A stretch of DNA of 64,000 bases, taken from NCBI RefSeq assembly GCF_014652415.1, contig NZ_BMYT01000006.1:447-64446 (forward strand). The letters run 5' to 3'. Source of the DNA: Affinundibacterium macrobrachii. GTDB taxonomy: Bacteria; Pseudomonadota; Gammaproteobacteria; Burkholderiales; Burkholderiaceae_D. The translations under genes were made by a program, and so were the position numbers. The notes beneath the pieces are model-generated. The model had not been told where the DNA came from and made no database searches. It saw only the letters and a program-made list of their open reading frames with translations. This document shows positions 48,876 through 58,957 of the stretch, one piece after another. Every line of letters begins with the position of its first letter. The first letter of the stretch is position 1.

Positions 48876-50213
48876 CTATTTTTTCGCTTGCAAGTCTTTC
48901 GCTACTTTTTCTACATCTGCCATCACGCGCAAGAGATTGCCACTCCAGAGTTTGCCGATTTGTTCTTCGGTGTAACCACGACGTACTAATTCTAGTGTGA
49001 CGTTAAAGGTTTCTCCAGCATGATTCCAGCCATCGATGCCGCCACCACCGTCGAAGTCAGAGGAGATGCCGACGTGATCGAGACCAATTTTCTTCACAGC
49101 GTAGTCGATGTGATTGACCAAATCTTGTACGTTTGCACGTGTCGGCGGTGGGAACTTCGCATCGACATCACTCAAACGTTTCAGTAGAGCTTGACGTTGC
49201 TCTTCACTGATGCCGCCAACCGGACCGCGGCGAATGCCAACCACCGAGACATTGCCTGGTACATTAAATTCACTCAGCACTTGTTTCAATGCAGCACGAC
49301 GTTCGGCTGAGTCTGTCTTCAAGTAACTACTAAAGCCAACGATTTGGATCACACCATTATTCGCTTTCAGTGCGAGCAACTGTTCATCATCCATATTGCG
49401 ACTGACATCGCATAAAGCGCGCACAGATGAGTGTGATGCGATAATCGGCGCTTTGGTGATCGCCAAGGTTTGCATCATTGATTCTTTAGATGGATGTGAT
49501 ACATCGACCATGATGCCCCACTTGTTCATCTCAGCAATAACTTCTTTGCCCAGTGGTGATAAGCCGTTCCACATCCAGCCGATTGCTTCACCTGTGTTGG
49601 AGTCAGACAGTTGGCTGTGACCTTGATGCGCCAACGACATGTAGCGAGCGCCACGATCATAGAATTGTTTAACGCGTTTGACGGCAAATTTTTCATCGCC
49701 TAACGGATAAGCATTTTCAACACCGATCAAGGCAACTTTTTTACCTTTTGCATAGATACGTTTGACATCCGCAACGCTACGCGCAAACTCAATTTGATTT
49801 GGCGCTAACACCGTGGTCATACGATGGATGCCTTCAAACATATTAATTGCGCTGTCATAGGCGCGCTTGTAGCCGGCAGGTTCAAACGCATCCGCTTCGG
49901 TAGATTGGCCGGTGTACACGATGAAGAATGCAGCGTCCAAGCCGCCACTGATCATCTTAGGCAGCGTCACTTGGTTTTCTAAATCTTGTGAGTAATTGCG
50001 AGAAAAAGCAAAGTTATTGATGTCGATGTCGGCATGAGTGTCTAAAGTAAGGACGCGCTTATGAATCCCTTTTGCTTTTTCTATCAAGGCTTGTTCCGCT
50101 GATACTTTGGCTGCAGGAGGCGTCGCATGGCTGCTGGAGGTAAAAACTGCGCCAGCGCATAAAGCGCTAATGATCAGAGCAATCGGCAATTGATGGCGTT
50201 TTTTGAGTCTCAT
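48876..50213 (-). CDS. Secreted membrane dipeptidase (peptidase M19, renal dipeptidase family)
   Basis: This 445-residue zinc dipeptidase has a signal peptide (about 1-31). Metal-binding and active-site segments visible are DTHADID, YMSLAHQGHSQLSD, VDVSHPS, ASHSSVRAL and ISSDFDGGGG. It should cleave dipeptides (including D-residue substrates) in the periplasm. It is convergent with metE and transcribed alone. Confidence 0.92.
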   Translation of the reverse strand: MRLKKRHQLPIALIISALCAGAVFTSSSHATPPAAKVSAEQALIEKAKGIHKRVLTLDTHADIDINNFAFSRNYSQDLENQVTLPKMISGGLDAAFFIVYTGQSTEADAFEPAGYKRAYDSAINMFEGIHRMTTVLAPNQIEFARSVADVKRIYAKGKKVALIGVENAYPLGDEKFAVKRVKQFYDRGARYMSLAHQGHSQLSDSNTGEAIGWMWNGLSPLGKEVIAEMNKWGIMVDVSHPSKESMMQTLAITKAPIIASHSSVRALCDVSRNMDDEQLLALKANNGVIQIVGFSSYLKTDSAERRAALKQVLSEFNVPGNVSVVGIRRGPVGGISEEQRQALLKRLSDVDAKFPPPTRANVQDLVNHIDYAVKKIGLDHVGISSDFDGGGGIDGWNHAGETFNVTLELVRRGYTEEQIGKLWSGNLLRVMADVEKVAKDLQAKK

Positions 50214-50468
50214 AATTTTCCTTATCGTTACATCGCGGTTAGCTGGTTAAGTAGGGTGGCTTATCGATCTTGCTCGATGATCCATTTTAATTTGTATTGC
50301 TAACAAATCGCTGATGCGATCTTATGCATTAGCGTAATCGGTTAAATAGGCAGATTCTGCCATCATCAACGAAGGTGGATAGACTAGTGAACTCTGTTAT
50401 TGGTTCCCAAGTTCGCACTTGCTATCCAAAATTGCTACTTGTAATCGCCAATTGTTGTTTGCAATGAA

Positions 50469-51176
50469 TTAAGCGGTTGTCTCGGTGCTGACTTTATCCC
50501 AATCATTCTCGTCGTCATAGTTGCACATCCAATTTACCGCTTGATGCCATTCTTTAACCATGATCGCATCGATATTGCCTGGACTAGGTTTGTGGTTGAG
50601 TTGCGCATGGCGCACAGCCCAATGCAGACGATACAATAGATCTGCCCAATCCATGATCACATCTTTGCGTCTGCGTTTGATTGGTAATTTGAACTGCAAG
50701 TCGCTGATCTGAGTTGCTGCTGTATCGAGCGATGTGCTTGCTGTGACTTCTGTAATTGCTGGAAAAAAACTGAGAATCTTATCGCTCGCAATTGGCTTGT
50801 GGCCTAAATCAATTTTTTCTAACAAACCTGCGCACCAAGCAAGAAAGTGGAAAGCATGTAATCGATCACGAAACTGTTGTAGGCGCTGATCCTTCGGCTC
50901 AGGATTGCACGCATAATCTTGTAAAAAAACAGATTCTTCTTTTGATAATGTATGCAGCAAATTATTGGAATCGAGATAGTCACGCAATTGAGAAAATTGA
51001 CCATGAATCGCTGCTTGGCTGACCGCCCAAAGGCCAATTAAGCGTTGTTCTAGCGCAGATTCGCTACGCAATGAGACTTCTTCATCCGCTTCGATTACAT
51101 GCAGTTGTACATTGATGCGGATACCACGTTTGTGCAATTGTAATTCCGAGGCTTCTTTGCGTAGTTCTGGCGTCAT
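50469..51176 (-). CDS. DUF4272 domain protein
   Basis: The 235-residue soluble protein matches DUF4272 in outline: an ALEQRLIGLWAVSQAA helix, a central HAFHFLAWCAGLLEKI segment and a C-terminal EWHQAVNWMCNYDDENDWD motif. Function is unknown. It is divergent from glmU, with about 115 bp between starts. Confidence 0.8.
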   Translation of the reverse strand: MTPELRKEASELQLHKRGIRINVQLHVIEADEEVSLRSESALEQRLIGLWAVSQAAIHGQFSQLRDYLDSNNLLHTLSKEESVFLQDYACNPEPKDQRLQQFRDRLHAFHFLAWCAGLLEKIDLGHKPIASDKILSFFPAITEVTASTSLDTAATQISDLQFKLPIKRRRKDVIMDWADLLYRLHWAVRHAQLNHKPSPGNIDAIMVKEWHQAVNWMCNYDDENDWDKVSTETTA

Positions 51177-51290
51177 AGTGGAGCGAGTAAAAACTGATTA
51201 AGCCACGATTATGACACCGACATACCTATGCTCCAAGCTTGAGCCGCATGATAGACTGCTAGCTTCTCGATTCTTGTTGATCAAAATAAT

Positions 51291-52658
51291 ATGAATGTCG
51301 TTATTCTGGCTGCCGGCATGGGCAAACGCATGCAATCTACTCTCCCCAAAGTGCTACACCCAATTGCGGGTAAGCCGATGTTGCAACACGTGATTGATAC
51401 GGCAAGGCAGTTGAGTGTCGATCAAGCCGCTAAGATTTGTGTGATCTATGGACATGGCGGTGAACAAGTGCCAACGCTTGTCGCGGCAGACGATATTTGC
51501 TTTGCAAAACAAGAGCCACAATTAGGAACAGGGCACGCAGTCGCGCAGGCAATTCCCCATTTGGATGATGCCGTTCCCACTTTGATTTTGTATGGTGATG
51601 TACCACTAACGCGTGCCAGTAGTCTGCAAGCATTAGTGCAGGCAGCGGGCAACGATAAGCTCGCGATTTTGACTGCGCAAATGAGCGACCCGACAGGACT
51701 TGGCCGCATCATTCGTGAAGATGGAAAGATTCGTCGTATCGTTGAGCAAAAAGATGCCAATGCGGAAGAGCGTGCAGTGACGGAAATCAATACCGGCATC
51801 ATGATTGCGCCTACGGTAGCGCTCAAGCAGTGGTTGGCAAAACTGTCGAATCACAATGCACAAGGCGAGTATTACTTAACCGATATCGTCGCCAGTGCGG
51901 TAGCCGATGGTGTTGAGGTCACCTCTGCACAACCAGCGGCGATCTGGGAAACCATGGGTGTCAATAGTAAAGTGCAGTTGGCAGAACTAGAACGTTTGCA
52001 TCAAAAAAATATCGCGCAACAATTGTTGGAGCAAGGCGTGACTTTGCTCGACCCTGCCAGAATTGATGTACGCGGTAGCTTAATCTGCGGTCGCGATGTG
52101 ACGATCGATGTGGGTTGTGTGTTTGAGGGGCATGTTGAATTAGCCGATGGCGTAAAGATCGCAGCAAATTGCGTGATTAAGAATGCAAAGATTGGTGAAA
52201 ATGCAGAGATCAAAGCCTTTTGTCATATTGAAAGCGCGACCGTTGGTGCGAAAGGCCAGATCGGACCTTATGCCCGTTTGCGACCCGGCGCAGAATTGGC
52301 AGAAGATGTGCATATCGGAAATTTTGTCGAAGTAAAAAATAGCCAAATCGCTGCCCACAGCAAAGCCAATCATCTGGCCTATATCGGTGATGCCACCGTT
52401 GGTAGTCGAGTGAATATTGGCGCAGGTACGATCACTTGTAATTATGATGGTGTGAATAAATTCCGCACGATCATTGAAGATGACGCCTTCATCGGCAGTG
52501 ATAGCCAATTAATTGCACCTGTTCGAGTTGGCAAGGGCGCGACTTTGGGCGCAGGAACAACTTTATCGAAAGATGCACCAGAAGGAAAACTCACCGTGTC
52601 ACGTGCCAAGCAAGTAACGATTGATGCTTGGCAGCGCCCAGTCAAAATAAAAAAGTAG
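51291..52658 (+). CDS. glmU: Bifunctional GlmU (N-acetylglucosamine-1-phosphate uridyltransferase / glucosamine-1-phosphate acetyltransferase)
   Basis: The N-terminal pyrophosphorylase domain ([32 protein letters not shown]) makes UDP-GlcNAc. The C-terminal left-handed beta helix (about 250-455; [36 protein letters not shown]) acetylates GlcN-1-P. The length, 455 residues, is standard. It supplies peptidoglycan and LPS precursors and works downstream of GlmS, encoded 2 kb away. Confidence 0.97.
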   Translation: MNVVILAAGMGKRMQSTLPKVLHPIAGKPMLQHVIDTARQLSVDQAAKICVIYGHGGEQVPTLVAADDICFAKQEPQLGTGHAVAQAIPHLDDAVPTLILYGDVPLTRASSLQALVQAAGNDKLAILTAQMSDPTGLGRIIREDGKIRRIVEQKDANAEERAVTEINTGIMIAPTVALKQWLAKLSNHNAQGEYYLTDIVASAVADGVEVTSAQPAAIWETMGVNSKVQLAELERLHQKNIAQQLLEQGVTLLDPARIDVRGSLICGRDVTIDVGCVFEGHVELADGVKIAANCVIKNAKIGENAEIKAFCHIESATVGAKGQIGPYARLRPGAELAEDVHIGNFVEVKNSQIAAHSKANHLAYIGDATVGSRVNIGAGTITCNYDGVNKFRTIIEDDAFIGSDSQLIAPVRVGKGATLGAGTTLSKDAPEGKLTVSRAKQVTIDAWQRPVKIKK

Positions 52659-52826
52659 CCTCAGAAATACAATAGAACGCGCAAGAACAACTAAGGAAGA
52701 ATGCAAAGAAGAATCTGGAGTAGAAAAAGCAGTATTCCTGCAAACCTCATCTTTGCATCGCGTTGTATATGTGTGGGATTTAAACTGAATGGCAGTCATC
52801 AAAACTGCCGTGCTAGAAACAAAACA

Positions 52827-52922
52827 GGGGGAAGAATTTCCCCCTAGACAGACGCCTTTCAAATACCCCGGAATAATGGGGAAGATGCATGTTTGCATGT
52901 TTGAAAAAGGCGTCTATTTTTT
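52827..52922 (+). ncRNA. Structured RNA candidate: hairpin plus three-way junction with U tract
   Basis: A first hairpin GGGGGAA-GAAT-TTCCCCC spans 52827-52844. It is followed by a long stem AGACGCC+TTTCAAA (52850-52863) pairing with TTTGAAA+(AA bulge)+GGCGTCT (52900-52915). Inside this stem are two hairpins, CCCC/GGGG (52866-52881) and ATGCA-TGTT-TGCAT (52885-52898). The structure ends in a T tract on the plus strand only. It could be an elaborate glmU terminator or a small RNA with its own terminator. I do not recognise the family. Confidence 0.6.
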
Positions 52923-53112
52923 TACTACTCACCAGCGATCCAACCTGGGTTTCTACTCAGCCGGTGATAAAACTGATACTGCTTGATTTACATTGCAACC
53001 AACAAACTTATCTGACTACTTTTCTACTACCATTTTTTAAAACTAATCTACCGCATTCAACTAATTCATTCACTAAGTCATTCCAGTGACAATTCACTGT
53101 TCGCAACGATGA

Positions 53113-53208
53113 TTAGTTAGATGAATTGTCGATCAAGTAAGTAGAGAATGCAGCTACGATTACGACCATTGTTGCTACCAGTTGGATTTCTACGAATACG
53201 TTCAACAT
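53113..53208 (-). CDS. Membrane microprotein (31 residues)
   Basis: The frame encodes an almost entirely hydrophobic helix (residues 4-26, with VATMVVIVAAFSTYL) with acidic Glu7 and Asp27 and a short polar tail. AAGGAAA lies 6 bp upstream of the ATG. It is isolated in a 1.2-kb region without other genes. Size and form resemble small regulatory membrane subunits or type I toxin peptides, but I recognise no family. No antisense antitoxin RNA is evident. Confidence 0.6.
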   Translation of the reverse strand: MLNVFVEIQLVATMVVIVAAFSTYLIDNSSN

Positions 53209-53335
53209 GATTATTTCCTTTGTAAGTGATTAAATTTATCGCTTCTTTGCATTCGGTTTGTTTGCATTGTTGCGACAGGCAGAATCATAGCAAGGCGATA
53301 AATATAAATATAATTTTGATTAGAAATGTCACCCA

Positions 53336-53365
53336 TTCATATTTTGTATATCTTGTCATCGTCAA
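53336..53365 (-). promoter_or_regulatory. Possible promoter of the microprotein gene
   Basis: On the minus strand TTGACG (53365-53360) and TATGAA (53341-53336) are separated by 18 bp. Transcription would give a leader of about 120 nt before the microprotein ATG. Confidence 0.35.
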
Positions 53366-53931
53366 GAAATATTTAATGATTTTCTTGGCGGCGATGAATA
53401 AATTGTCGCCATATTGCAACTATTTTTTATGCGTCAAACAGAAAAATTAAATTTTTAAATGTATAAAAAACTCTTTTTGTGGCATTTATTGAAATTTATT
53501 GAGGCTGTTTCGCTCGCGAAGCTTGGAGTGTTTAAGCTAAATCAGTCGAAAAATGCAGTGACATTGATCTAGCGCATATCTCGATTCTGTGAAGATGATC
53601 GCGCTATAGAAGAGTAGCGCGAGTGCAACAAATATAGGTTTGATCAGAAAAGTTGATGGCGTCGATTTAGCACATGCTCGGCTGGGATTGATAATACCAA
53701 TTTGGTTTTGATCGCCGTTGTTGCCAGCCCGATTGATCGACGAATGCGAAAGAATCGTATTAATTGTATAAATGATTTGTGCTAATTTTGTGTGAAGCGA
53801 AAAGTGCCGCAGCCTAGGCACTAGTCAATTTGCTAGTGGGTTTTACTTACGAGCTAAGTAGAAAATTAAATGGACAGCAAATGCCGCGCGCATGCTTACT
53901 AGCAAAGTAATGCTCAGATTAATGCTTAGAA
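53366..53931. other. AT-rich intergenic region with no supported gene
   Basis: An open frame at 53537-53821 on the minus strand has no ribosome site and no recognisable motif; I do not accept it. Nothing else was identified. Confidence 0.4.
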
Positions 53932-54396
53932 TTAGGCGATCGTCATTTGAGTTTCGAACTTGCTGCGATTGATTGAAAAAAAACTGCGCACATTGCGTAC
54001 ATTCGATTGGCTGGCGAATAGTCGATGCGCAAGTGCATGATAGGCCGCCATATCTGCTACCTGAATAATCACCACAAAATCGGGGCCTGGTGAGACCCGA
54101 TAACATTGCTGTACAGCGCTTTCTGTCGCCATCATGTTCTCGAAAGCGGTTTGATGTTCGCTGGCTTGATGATCTAGCGTGATCTCGACAATCGCGGTTA
54201 AGCCTAAGCCTAGTTTTTCTGGTGCCAGAATCGCGACTTGCTTGGCAATTATTCCTTCCTTTCTTAAGCGATTCACTCGGCGCAGGCAGGTTGGTGGAGA
54301 TGCGTGCACACGTTCCGCTAGTTCTTGATTGCTTAGTGAGGCATCTAGCTGTAAAACTTGCAGTATGCGTTTATCCAGTTCGTCTAAACTTGTCAT
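53932..54396 (-). CDS. Lrp/AsnC family transcriptional regulator
   Basis: This 154-residue regulator has an N-terminal HTH (LDELDKRILQVLQLDASLSNQELAERVHASPPTCLRRVNRLRKEG) and a C-terminal RAM ligand domain with VQQCYRVSPGPDFVVIIQVADM. Members bind amino acids and control their metabolism. It is divergent from glmS. Its target is not evident. Confidence 0.93.
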   Translation of the reverse strand: MTSLDELDKRILQVLQLDASLSNQELAERVHASPPTCLRRVNRLRKEGIIAKQVAILAPEKLGLGLTAIVEITLDHQASEHQTAFENMMATESAVQQCYRVSPGPDFVVIIQVADMAAYHALAHRLFASQSNVRNVRSFFSINRSKFETQMTIA

Positions 54397-54625
54397 GATG
54401 ATTGAGGATAATTTTTCTTGGTAATAAATGGAGTGAGCTAGTTAGTGTGAAATGAGGTGAATTTTAATTTCATAATGTAGTTATTTGTGAATTTTAAAGT
54501 CATTCATGATTGTTGATGCTCGATTTAAACATTTATTGATAAATATTGAAAGAAAATTTCAATCCGTCTGGTTTAGGATGCTGAGTATTCAGTCAGTTTG
54601 ACTTAATCTTTCAGCAGAGGTCTCT

Positions 54626-56455
54626 ATGTGTGGCATCGTCGGCGCGGTAGCACAACGCAATATCACTCCTATCTTGTTAGAAGGCCTCAAGCGCCTCGAA
54701 TACCGCGGCTATGATTCTTGCGGTGTCGCCTTGCATGTCGATGGCAAATTGCAGCGCTCACGCAGCACTTCGCGCGTCGCAGAGTTGCAAGCGCAGGTAG
54801 AGCAAACTGGCCTCGCAGGTTTTACTGGCATTGCCCACACACGCTGGGCAACCCACGGCGCACCATCTTCTGCTAATGCGCACCCGCATTTTTCTCGCAA
54901 TGGCGACAATGCGCGCATCGCCTTGGTTCACAACGGTATTATTGAAAACCACGAAGAGCTACGTGCCGAACTGGTGCAAGCAGGCTATGTATTTGAAAGC
55001 CAAACCGATACTGAGGTCATTGCCCATTTAGTTGATCACTTATACAGCGGCGATTTATTCGACACGGTACAACAAGCAGTGAAGCGTTTAACCGGCGCGT
55101 ACGCAATTGCCGTGTTCTGCCGTGATGAGCCACATCGCGTGGTCGGTGCGCGTCAAGGTTCACCACTGATCGTCGGCATTGGCAAAGGTGAGAATTTCTT
55201 AGCTTCTGATGCAATGGCTTTAGCTGGCACCACCGATCAAATTATTTATTTAGAAGAAGGCGATGTCGTCGATCTGCAATTGCAACGCGTGTGGATCTCG
55301 GATGTGAACGGCAAACAAGTTGAACGTGAAGTCCGTACAGTTCACGCTCATACGGGCGCAGCAGAATTAGGCCCATATCGCCACTACATGCAAAAAGAAA
55401 TCTTCGAACAAGCACGCGCATTAGGCGATACCTTAGAAGGCATCACCAATATCATGCCCGAGCTATTTGGTGACAAAGCTTATCGCGTATTCAAAGAGAT
55501 TGACAATGTTTTAATTCTCGCTTGCGGCACTAGTTACTACGCAGGCATGACTGCAAAGTACTGGATAGAATCCATCGCCAAAATTCCGGTCAATGTGGAG
55601 ATCGCCAGCGAATACCGCTATCGCGACAGCGTGCCAAATCCTAAGAGTCTAGTCGTCACGATTTCACAGAGCGGCGAAACCGCCGACACACTTGCCGCCC
55701 TCAAACACGCACGCGAACTAGGCATGCTGCACAGCCTGACGATTTGTAATGTCTCGACCAGCGCTATGGTGCGCGAATGCGAGCTGGCCTATATCACCCG
55801 TGCGGGTGTCGAAGTCGGCGTCGCTTCTACCAAAGCCTTCACCACACAACTCGCCGCCTTATTCTTGTTGGCGCTCACGCTAGCGCAAAGCAAAGATCGT
55901 TTATGTGAAGCTCAAGAACAAGATCACATCAAAGCATTACGCCATTTGCCGGTCGCAATCACCGCCGTTCTCGCGCTAGAACCGCAAATCATCGCGTGGG
56001 CCGACGAATTCGCACGCAAAGAAAACGCACTGTTCTTAGGCCGCGGTTTGCACTACCCAATCGCACTCGAAGGTGCACTAAAACTCAAAGAAATTTCTTA
56101 TATCCACGCAGAAGCCTACCCAGCAGGTGAACTTAAACACGGCCCACTCGCACTCGTCACCAAAGAGATGCCGGTAGTCACAGTCGCACCAAATGACACG
56201 CTAATCGAAAAGCTCAAATCCAACATGCAAGAAGTTAGAGCACGCGGCGGCGAACTCTACGTCTTCGCCGACGCCGATTCCCGCATCACCCCAAGCGAAG
56301 GCGTACACGTGATTCGCTTACCAGAACACTACGGTATGTTGTCCCCGATTTTGCATACGGTGCCTTTGCAATTACTCGCGTATCACACGGCCTTGGCTAG
56401 GGGGACGGATGTTGATAAACCTAGAAATTTAGCCAAGAGCGTGACAGTTGAATAG
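54626..56455 (+). CDS. glmS: Glutamine-fructose-6-phosphate aminotransferase GlmS
   Basis: The N-terminal glutaminase begins MCGIVGA (Cys2 becomes the nucleophile after Met removal), with HTRWATHG and HNGIIENH. Two SIS domains follow ([39 protein letters not shown]), and the C terminus is [15 protein letters not shown]. The 609 residues are full length. It makes glucosamine-6-phosphate, the first step toward UDP-GlcNAc. The second half is noticeably richer in C-ending codons than the flanking genes. Confidence 0.97.
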   Translation: MCGIVGAVAQRNITPILLEGLKRLEYRGYDSCGVALHVDGKLQRSRSTSRVAELQAQVEQTGLAGFTGIAHTRWATHGAPSSANAHPHFSRNGDNARIALVHNGIIENHEELRAELVQAGYVFESQTDTEVIAHLVDHLYSGDLFDTVQQAVKRLTGAYAIAVFCRDEPHRVVGARQGSPLIVGIGKGENFLASDAMALAGTTDQIIYLEEGDVVDLQLQRVWISDVNGKQVEREVRTVHAHTGAAELGPYRHYMQKEIFEQARALGDTLEGITNIMPELFGDKAYRVFKEIDNVLILACGTSYYAGMTAKYWIESIAKIPVNVEIASEYRYRDSVPNPKSLVVTISQSGETADTLAALKHARELGMLHSLTICNVSTSAMVRECELAYITRAGVEVGVASTKAFTTQLAALFLLALTLAQSKDRLCEAQEQDHIKALRHLPVAITAVLALEPQIIAWADEFARKENALFLGRGLHYPIALEGALKLKEISYIHAEAYPAGELKHGPLALVTKEMPVVTVAPNDTLIEKLKSNMQEVRARGGELYVFADADSRITPSEGVHVIRLPEHYGMLSPILHTVPLQLLAYHTALARGTDVDKPRNLAKSVTVE

Positions 56456-56490
56456 CCTTGCTTGGTATGTGCTTGCAATTTGTCGCGGCA

Positions 56491-56550
56491 TAAAAAAGTT
56501 TGACACAAGATAAAAAAGTTTGACACATCATAAAAAAGTTTGACACAGCT
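56491..56550 (+). repeat. Three tandem 20-bp repeats containing TTGACA
   Basis: The 17-bp core TAAAAAAGTTTGACACA occurs perfectly at 56491, 56511 and 56531, each followed by three variable bases. The period is two helical turns. Each copy holds a consensus -35 hexamer. The array lies after glmS and about 165 bp upstream of the HAD gene. It could be an operator array or a slippage product. Confidence 0.9.
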
Positions 56551-56714
56551 AGCATCTGATGAATTTTATGAATTCGCTCAGTGTTGTTCATAGTATTGAA
56601 CCTTTATGTATGTGTTGCTGTTTTTGATTATGCCAAGGTACTAGCTCATATGGTGAGCTAGTGTAACGTTAACATTGATAGATATTCGTAAATGTCATAC
56701 TCCACACCTTAATA

Positions 56715-57194
56715 ATGACATTTAAAGACGCATTGCCTGGAAATGAAAAAATGGTTCTGTTCTTAGATTTTGACGGAGTGCTTCACCCGGAGCCTTGTTA
56801 CGAAAAGGATAGGCTTTTTTGTTGCCTGCCGCGACTCGAAAATTCGCTAATAGATTTTCCATTTGTGGATATTGTTTTTAGCAGTACGTGGAGAGAAACA
56901 CTTACTCTTCCTGAGCTGCGGGCGTTATTTTCTCCTAGTTTTGCAGGACGAATTATTGGTGTTACGCCAAGCTGGGAAGATCATCAAGATTTACTGGAGA
57001 ATATCGGCTATCAGCGGCAGGCAGAAATTGAAGCATGGTTGCGGGTTTCAGGAGAGCCGTGGCGCCCATGGGTCGCCATCGATGACAAGCCTTACTTGTT
57101 TAAACCATTTCTTCCGAACTTGATAGGGTATGCACTCAAAGTGATCAGACCGCACCGCGGTAATTTCGAAAAATCTCGACAACTGATGTGCTGA
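56715..57194 (+). CDS. HAD-superfamily protein (HAD domain of RNA-repair 'Swiss army knife' type)
   Basis: The 159-residue protein has HAD motif I FLDFDGVLHPE (nucleophile and acid Asp), motif II Ser/Thr in VFSSTWRE and the acidic motif IV in WVAIDDKP. No cap domain is present. This compact form, with a W-R-E after motif II, resembles the HAD_SAK domains associated with RNA-repair ligases. It is convergent with rtcR, 23 bp between stops, so it may act on RNA ends in the same pathway. That role is an inference; a start at the ATG 36 bp downstream is possible. Confidence 0.75.
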   Translation: MTFKDALPGNEKMVLFLDFDGVLHPEPCYEKDRLFCCLPRLENSLIDFPFVDIVFSSTWRETLTLPELRALFSPSFAGRIIGVTPSWEDHQDLLENIGYQRQAEIEAWLRVSGEPWRPWVAIDDKPYLFKPFLPNLIGYALKVIRPHRGNFEKSRQLMC

Positions 57195-57217
57195 AGTACT
57201 CATTAAATTTTTGAAAT

Positions 57218-58819
57218 TCAAAAAAGGGCATTCCATGAGAGCCCAAATTTCGCTAAATATTTTTTCAATCGATCTGCGTCATTTGGTTTTTCTTTTGCGC
57301 TTCGCGATGCGGCATATAATTTTCTTCCTGCATCGGAAATGGATTTTGAACGTTTGCATACATCCAAAACCGCTGTAAGTTGCATGGCATCGAATAAGTC
57401 GAGATTTTCCAATTCCTGCGGTGCTAGTACTTTGCTTAAATCGACACGGTTGCTAATGTCATCGTGTTCGTAGTGTTGCCAGAGTTTTTTTAGGCGCACA
57501 ATTTCGTCTGAAACAACGGTATCGGTCACACGACCAGAATCGGCAAGTGTGGCCATGCGTGTGATAGAAGCCGATAGATCGCGAAAGTTTCCCTTCCATA
57601 TCGCTTCACGTGATGTCGCAAAGCGCATGAAATGTTCACGCGCTTCTTTATTAAATCTCACCATTTGCCCTTGTTCAGCGCTAAATTGCGCCAATAAATA
57701 ATCGATGTTGGGTTCGATATCTTCTAAGCGTTCTACTAGGCTTGGTAATTCGTAGCTCCATAAATTAATTCGAGCATATAAATCTTCACGAAACCGTCCT
57801 TCTATAACTTCTTTCGATAAATCACGATTGGTGCCAGCAATAAGCTGAAAATCACTTTGTACTTCATGGTCGCTGCCGACCGGTAGGAATCGTTTTTCCT
57901 CGATTGCCATCAGGAGCATCGCTTGTTCATCGAGCCCTAATTCACCGATTTCATCTAAAAATAATAGCCCCTTATTGGCGGCGCGCAAGAGTCCAGGACG
58001 GTCGGAAGCTGCGCCAGTAAAGGCGCCTTTGGTATGGCCAAACAGTGTAGATGCAGCGCCATCGCCGTGCATTGTCGCACAGTTAATTTCTACAAATTTC
58101 CCTTGTAGTTTGTGACGCGTCTTTTTCAATTCAAAGACGCGTTTGGCAAGAAATGATTTGCCCGCACCAGTTGGTCCCATCAATAACATCGGTGCTTTGG
58201 ATTTAATGGCGACGCGTTCGATCTCATCAATCATGCTATTGAAGCGAGCGTTGCGGGTTGAGATTCCCGACTTTAGAAAAGCAACCCTCTCCTCTTGTTC
58301 GCGAGAGAAGCGCTGTGCGATCTGATCATATTTCGACAGATCCAAATCAATTAGTGTGTAGCTACCCGGGTCGCCGATTACCTGGCGGCGCGATGGTGAC
58401 GTTTGTAATAGTCTGCCGGGGAAGTAAAACGCTTCCGTCAGTAGGTACATACAAATTTGGACGACATGGGTACCAGTCGTGATATGGATCCAGTACTCTT
58501 CATTCTCTGTGTCGAAATGAAAACTCCTAGCGAAATCAAACAAACAACCATATACCTCTTCGAAGTCCCAAGGGTCGGTAATCGGTAAATGGCTCACCTT
58601 GATTGTAGTCTCTGGAGAAACGGCGTTGATGTCTTTGCTTACCTGCTCGACTAAGGCTTCATGCTTTCCGCTATAAAGCAATTCCAATCGGTCAACCATC
58701 ATTTCTTCATGCTGCATTAAAGCGACCGTTGGTCGCCATTTTTCCCATCGTCCACTTCCTTTGCCGCTATCGAGTTGGGTGCCAACAAAGCCAATCACGA
58801 CGATTTTCTTTGATTTCAT
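57218..58819 (-). CDS. rtcR: RtcR, sigma54-dependent activator of the RNA repair operon
   Basis: The 533-residue protein has an N-terminal CARF-like regulatory domain (about 1-180; KKIVVIGFVGTQLDSG, HITTGTHVVQICMYLL) and an AAA+ domain. The latter shows Walker A GPTGAGKS (215-222), the sigma54-contacting loop GAFTGA (265-270) and Walker B LLFLDE (285-290). A C-terminal DNA-binding region follows (SISDAGRKLYAASR). RtcR activates rtcBA-type operons in response to RNA damage; its CARF domain is reported to sense RNA ends or a derived ligand. It is divergent from rsr and its sigma54 promoter. Confidence 0.95.
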   Translation of the reverse strand: MKSKKIVVIGFVGTQLDSGKGSGRWEKWRPTVALMQHEEMMVDRLELLYSGKHEALVEQVSKDINAVSPETTIKVSHLPITDPWDFEEVYGCLFDFARSFHFDTENEEYWIHITTGTHVVQICMYLLTEAFYFPGRLLQTSPSRRQVIGDPGSYTLIDLDLSKYDQIAQRFSREQEERVAFLKSGISTRNARFNSMIDEIERVAIKSKAPMLLMGPTGAGKSFLAKRVFELKKTRHKLQGKFVEINCATMHGDGAASTLFGHTKGAFTGAASDRPGLLRAANKGLLFLDEIGELGLDEQAMLLMAIEEKRFLPVGSDHEVQSDFQLIAGTNRDLSKEVIEGRFREDLYARINLWSYELPSLVERLEDIEPNIDYLLAQFSAEQGQMVRFNKEAREHFMRFATSREAIWKGNFRDLSASITRMATLADSGRVTDTVVSDEIVRLKKLWQHYEHDDISNRVDLSKVLAPQELENLDLFDAMQLTAVLDVCKRSKSISDAGRKLYAASRSAKEKPNDADRLKKYLAKFGLSWNALF

Positions 58820-58823
58820 TTTG

Positions 58824-58854
58824 GATAAATTTTTATAAAAAAAGATAATTTATC
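58824..58854. promoter_or_regulatory. Inverted repeat, candidate RtcR upstream activator site
   Basis: GATAAATT (58824-58831) and AATTTATC (58847-58854) form a perfect 8-bp inverted repeat with a 15-bp spacer. It lies about 105 bp upstream of the sigma54 promoter, a usual enhancer distance, and just before the rtcR start, where it could also mediate autoregulation. Confidence 0.45.
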
Positions 58855-58957
58855 ACTAAATATGTATTTTGCAAAGCGCAAGCAAAGACGCGTGGTCGCG
58901 ATCTATATCTTTATAAATCAAAGAGTTACTAACTTCGAAGGACTGAGGAGACATTTC

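Noticed and set aside
53537-53821. Minus-strand frame of 94 codons
   Set aside because: No ribosome site, no motif and uneven composition; a gene cannot be supported.
56491-56550. CRISPR array
   Set aside because: The repeats are directly adjacent with only 3 variable bases between them; there are no spacers and no cas genes.
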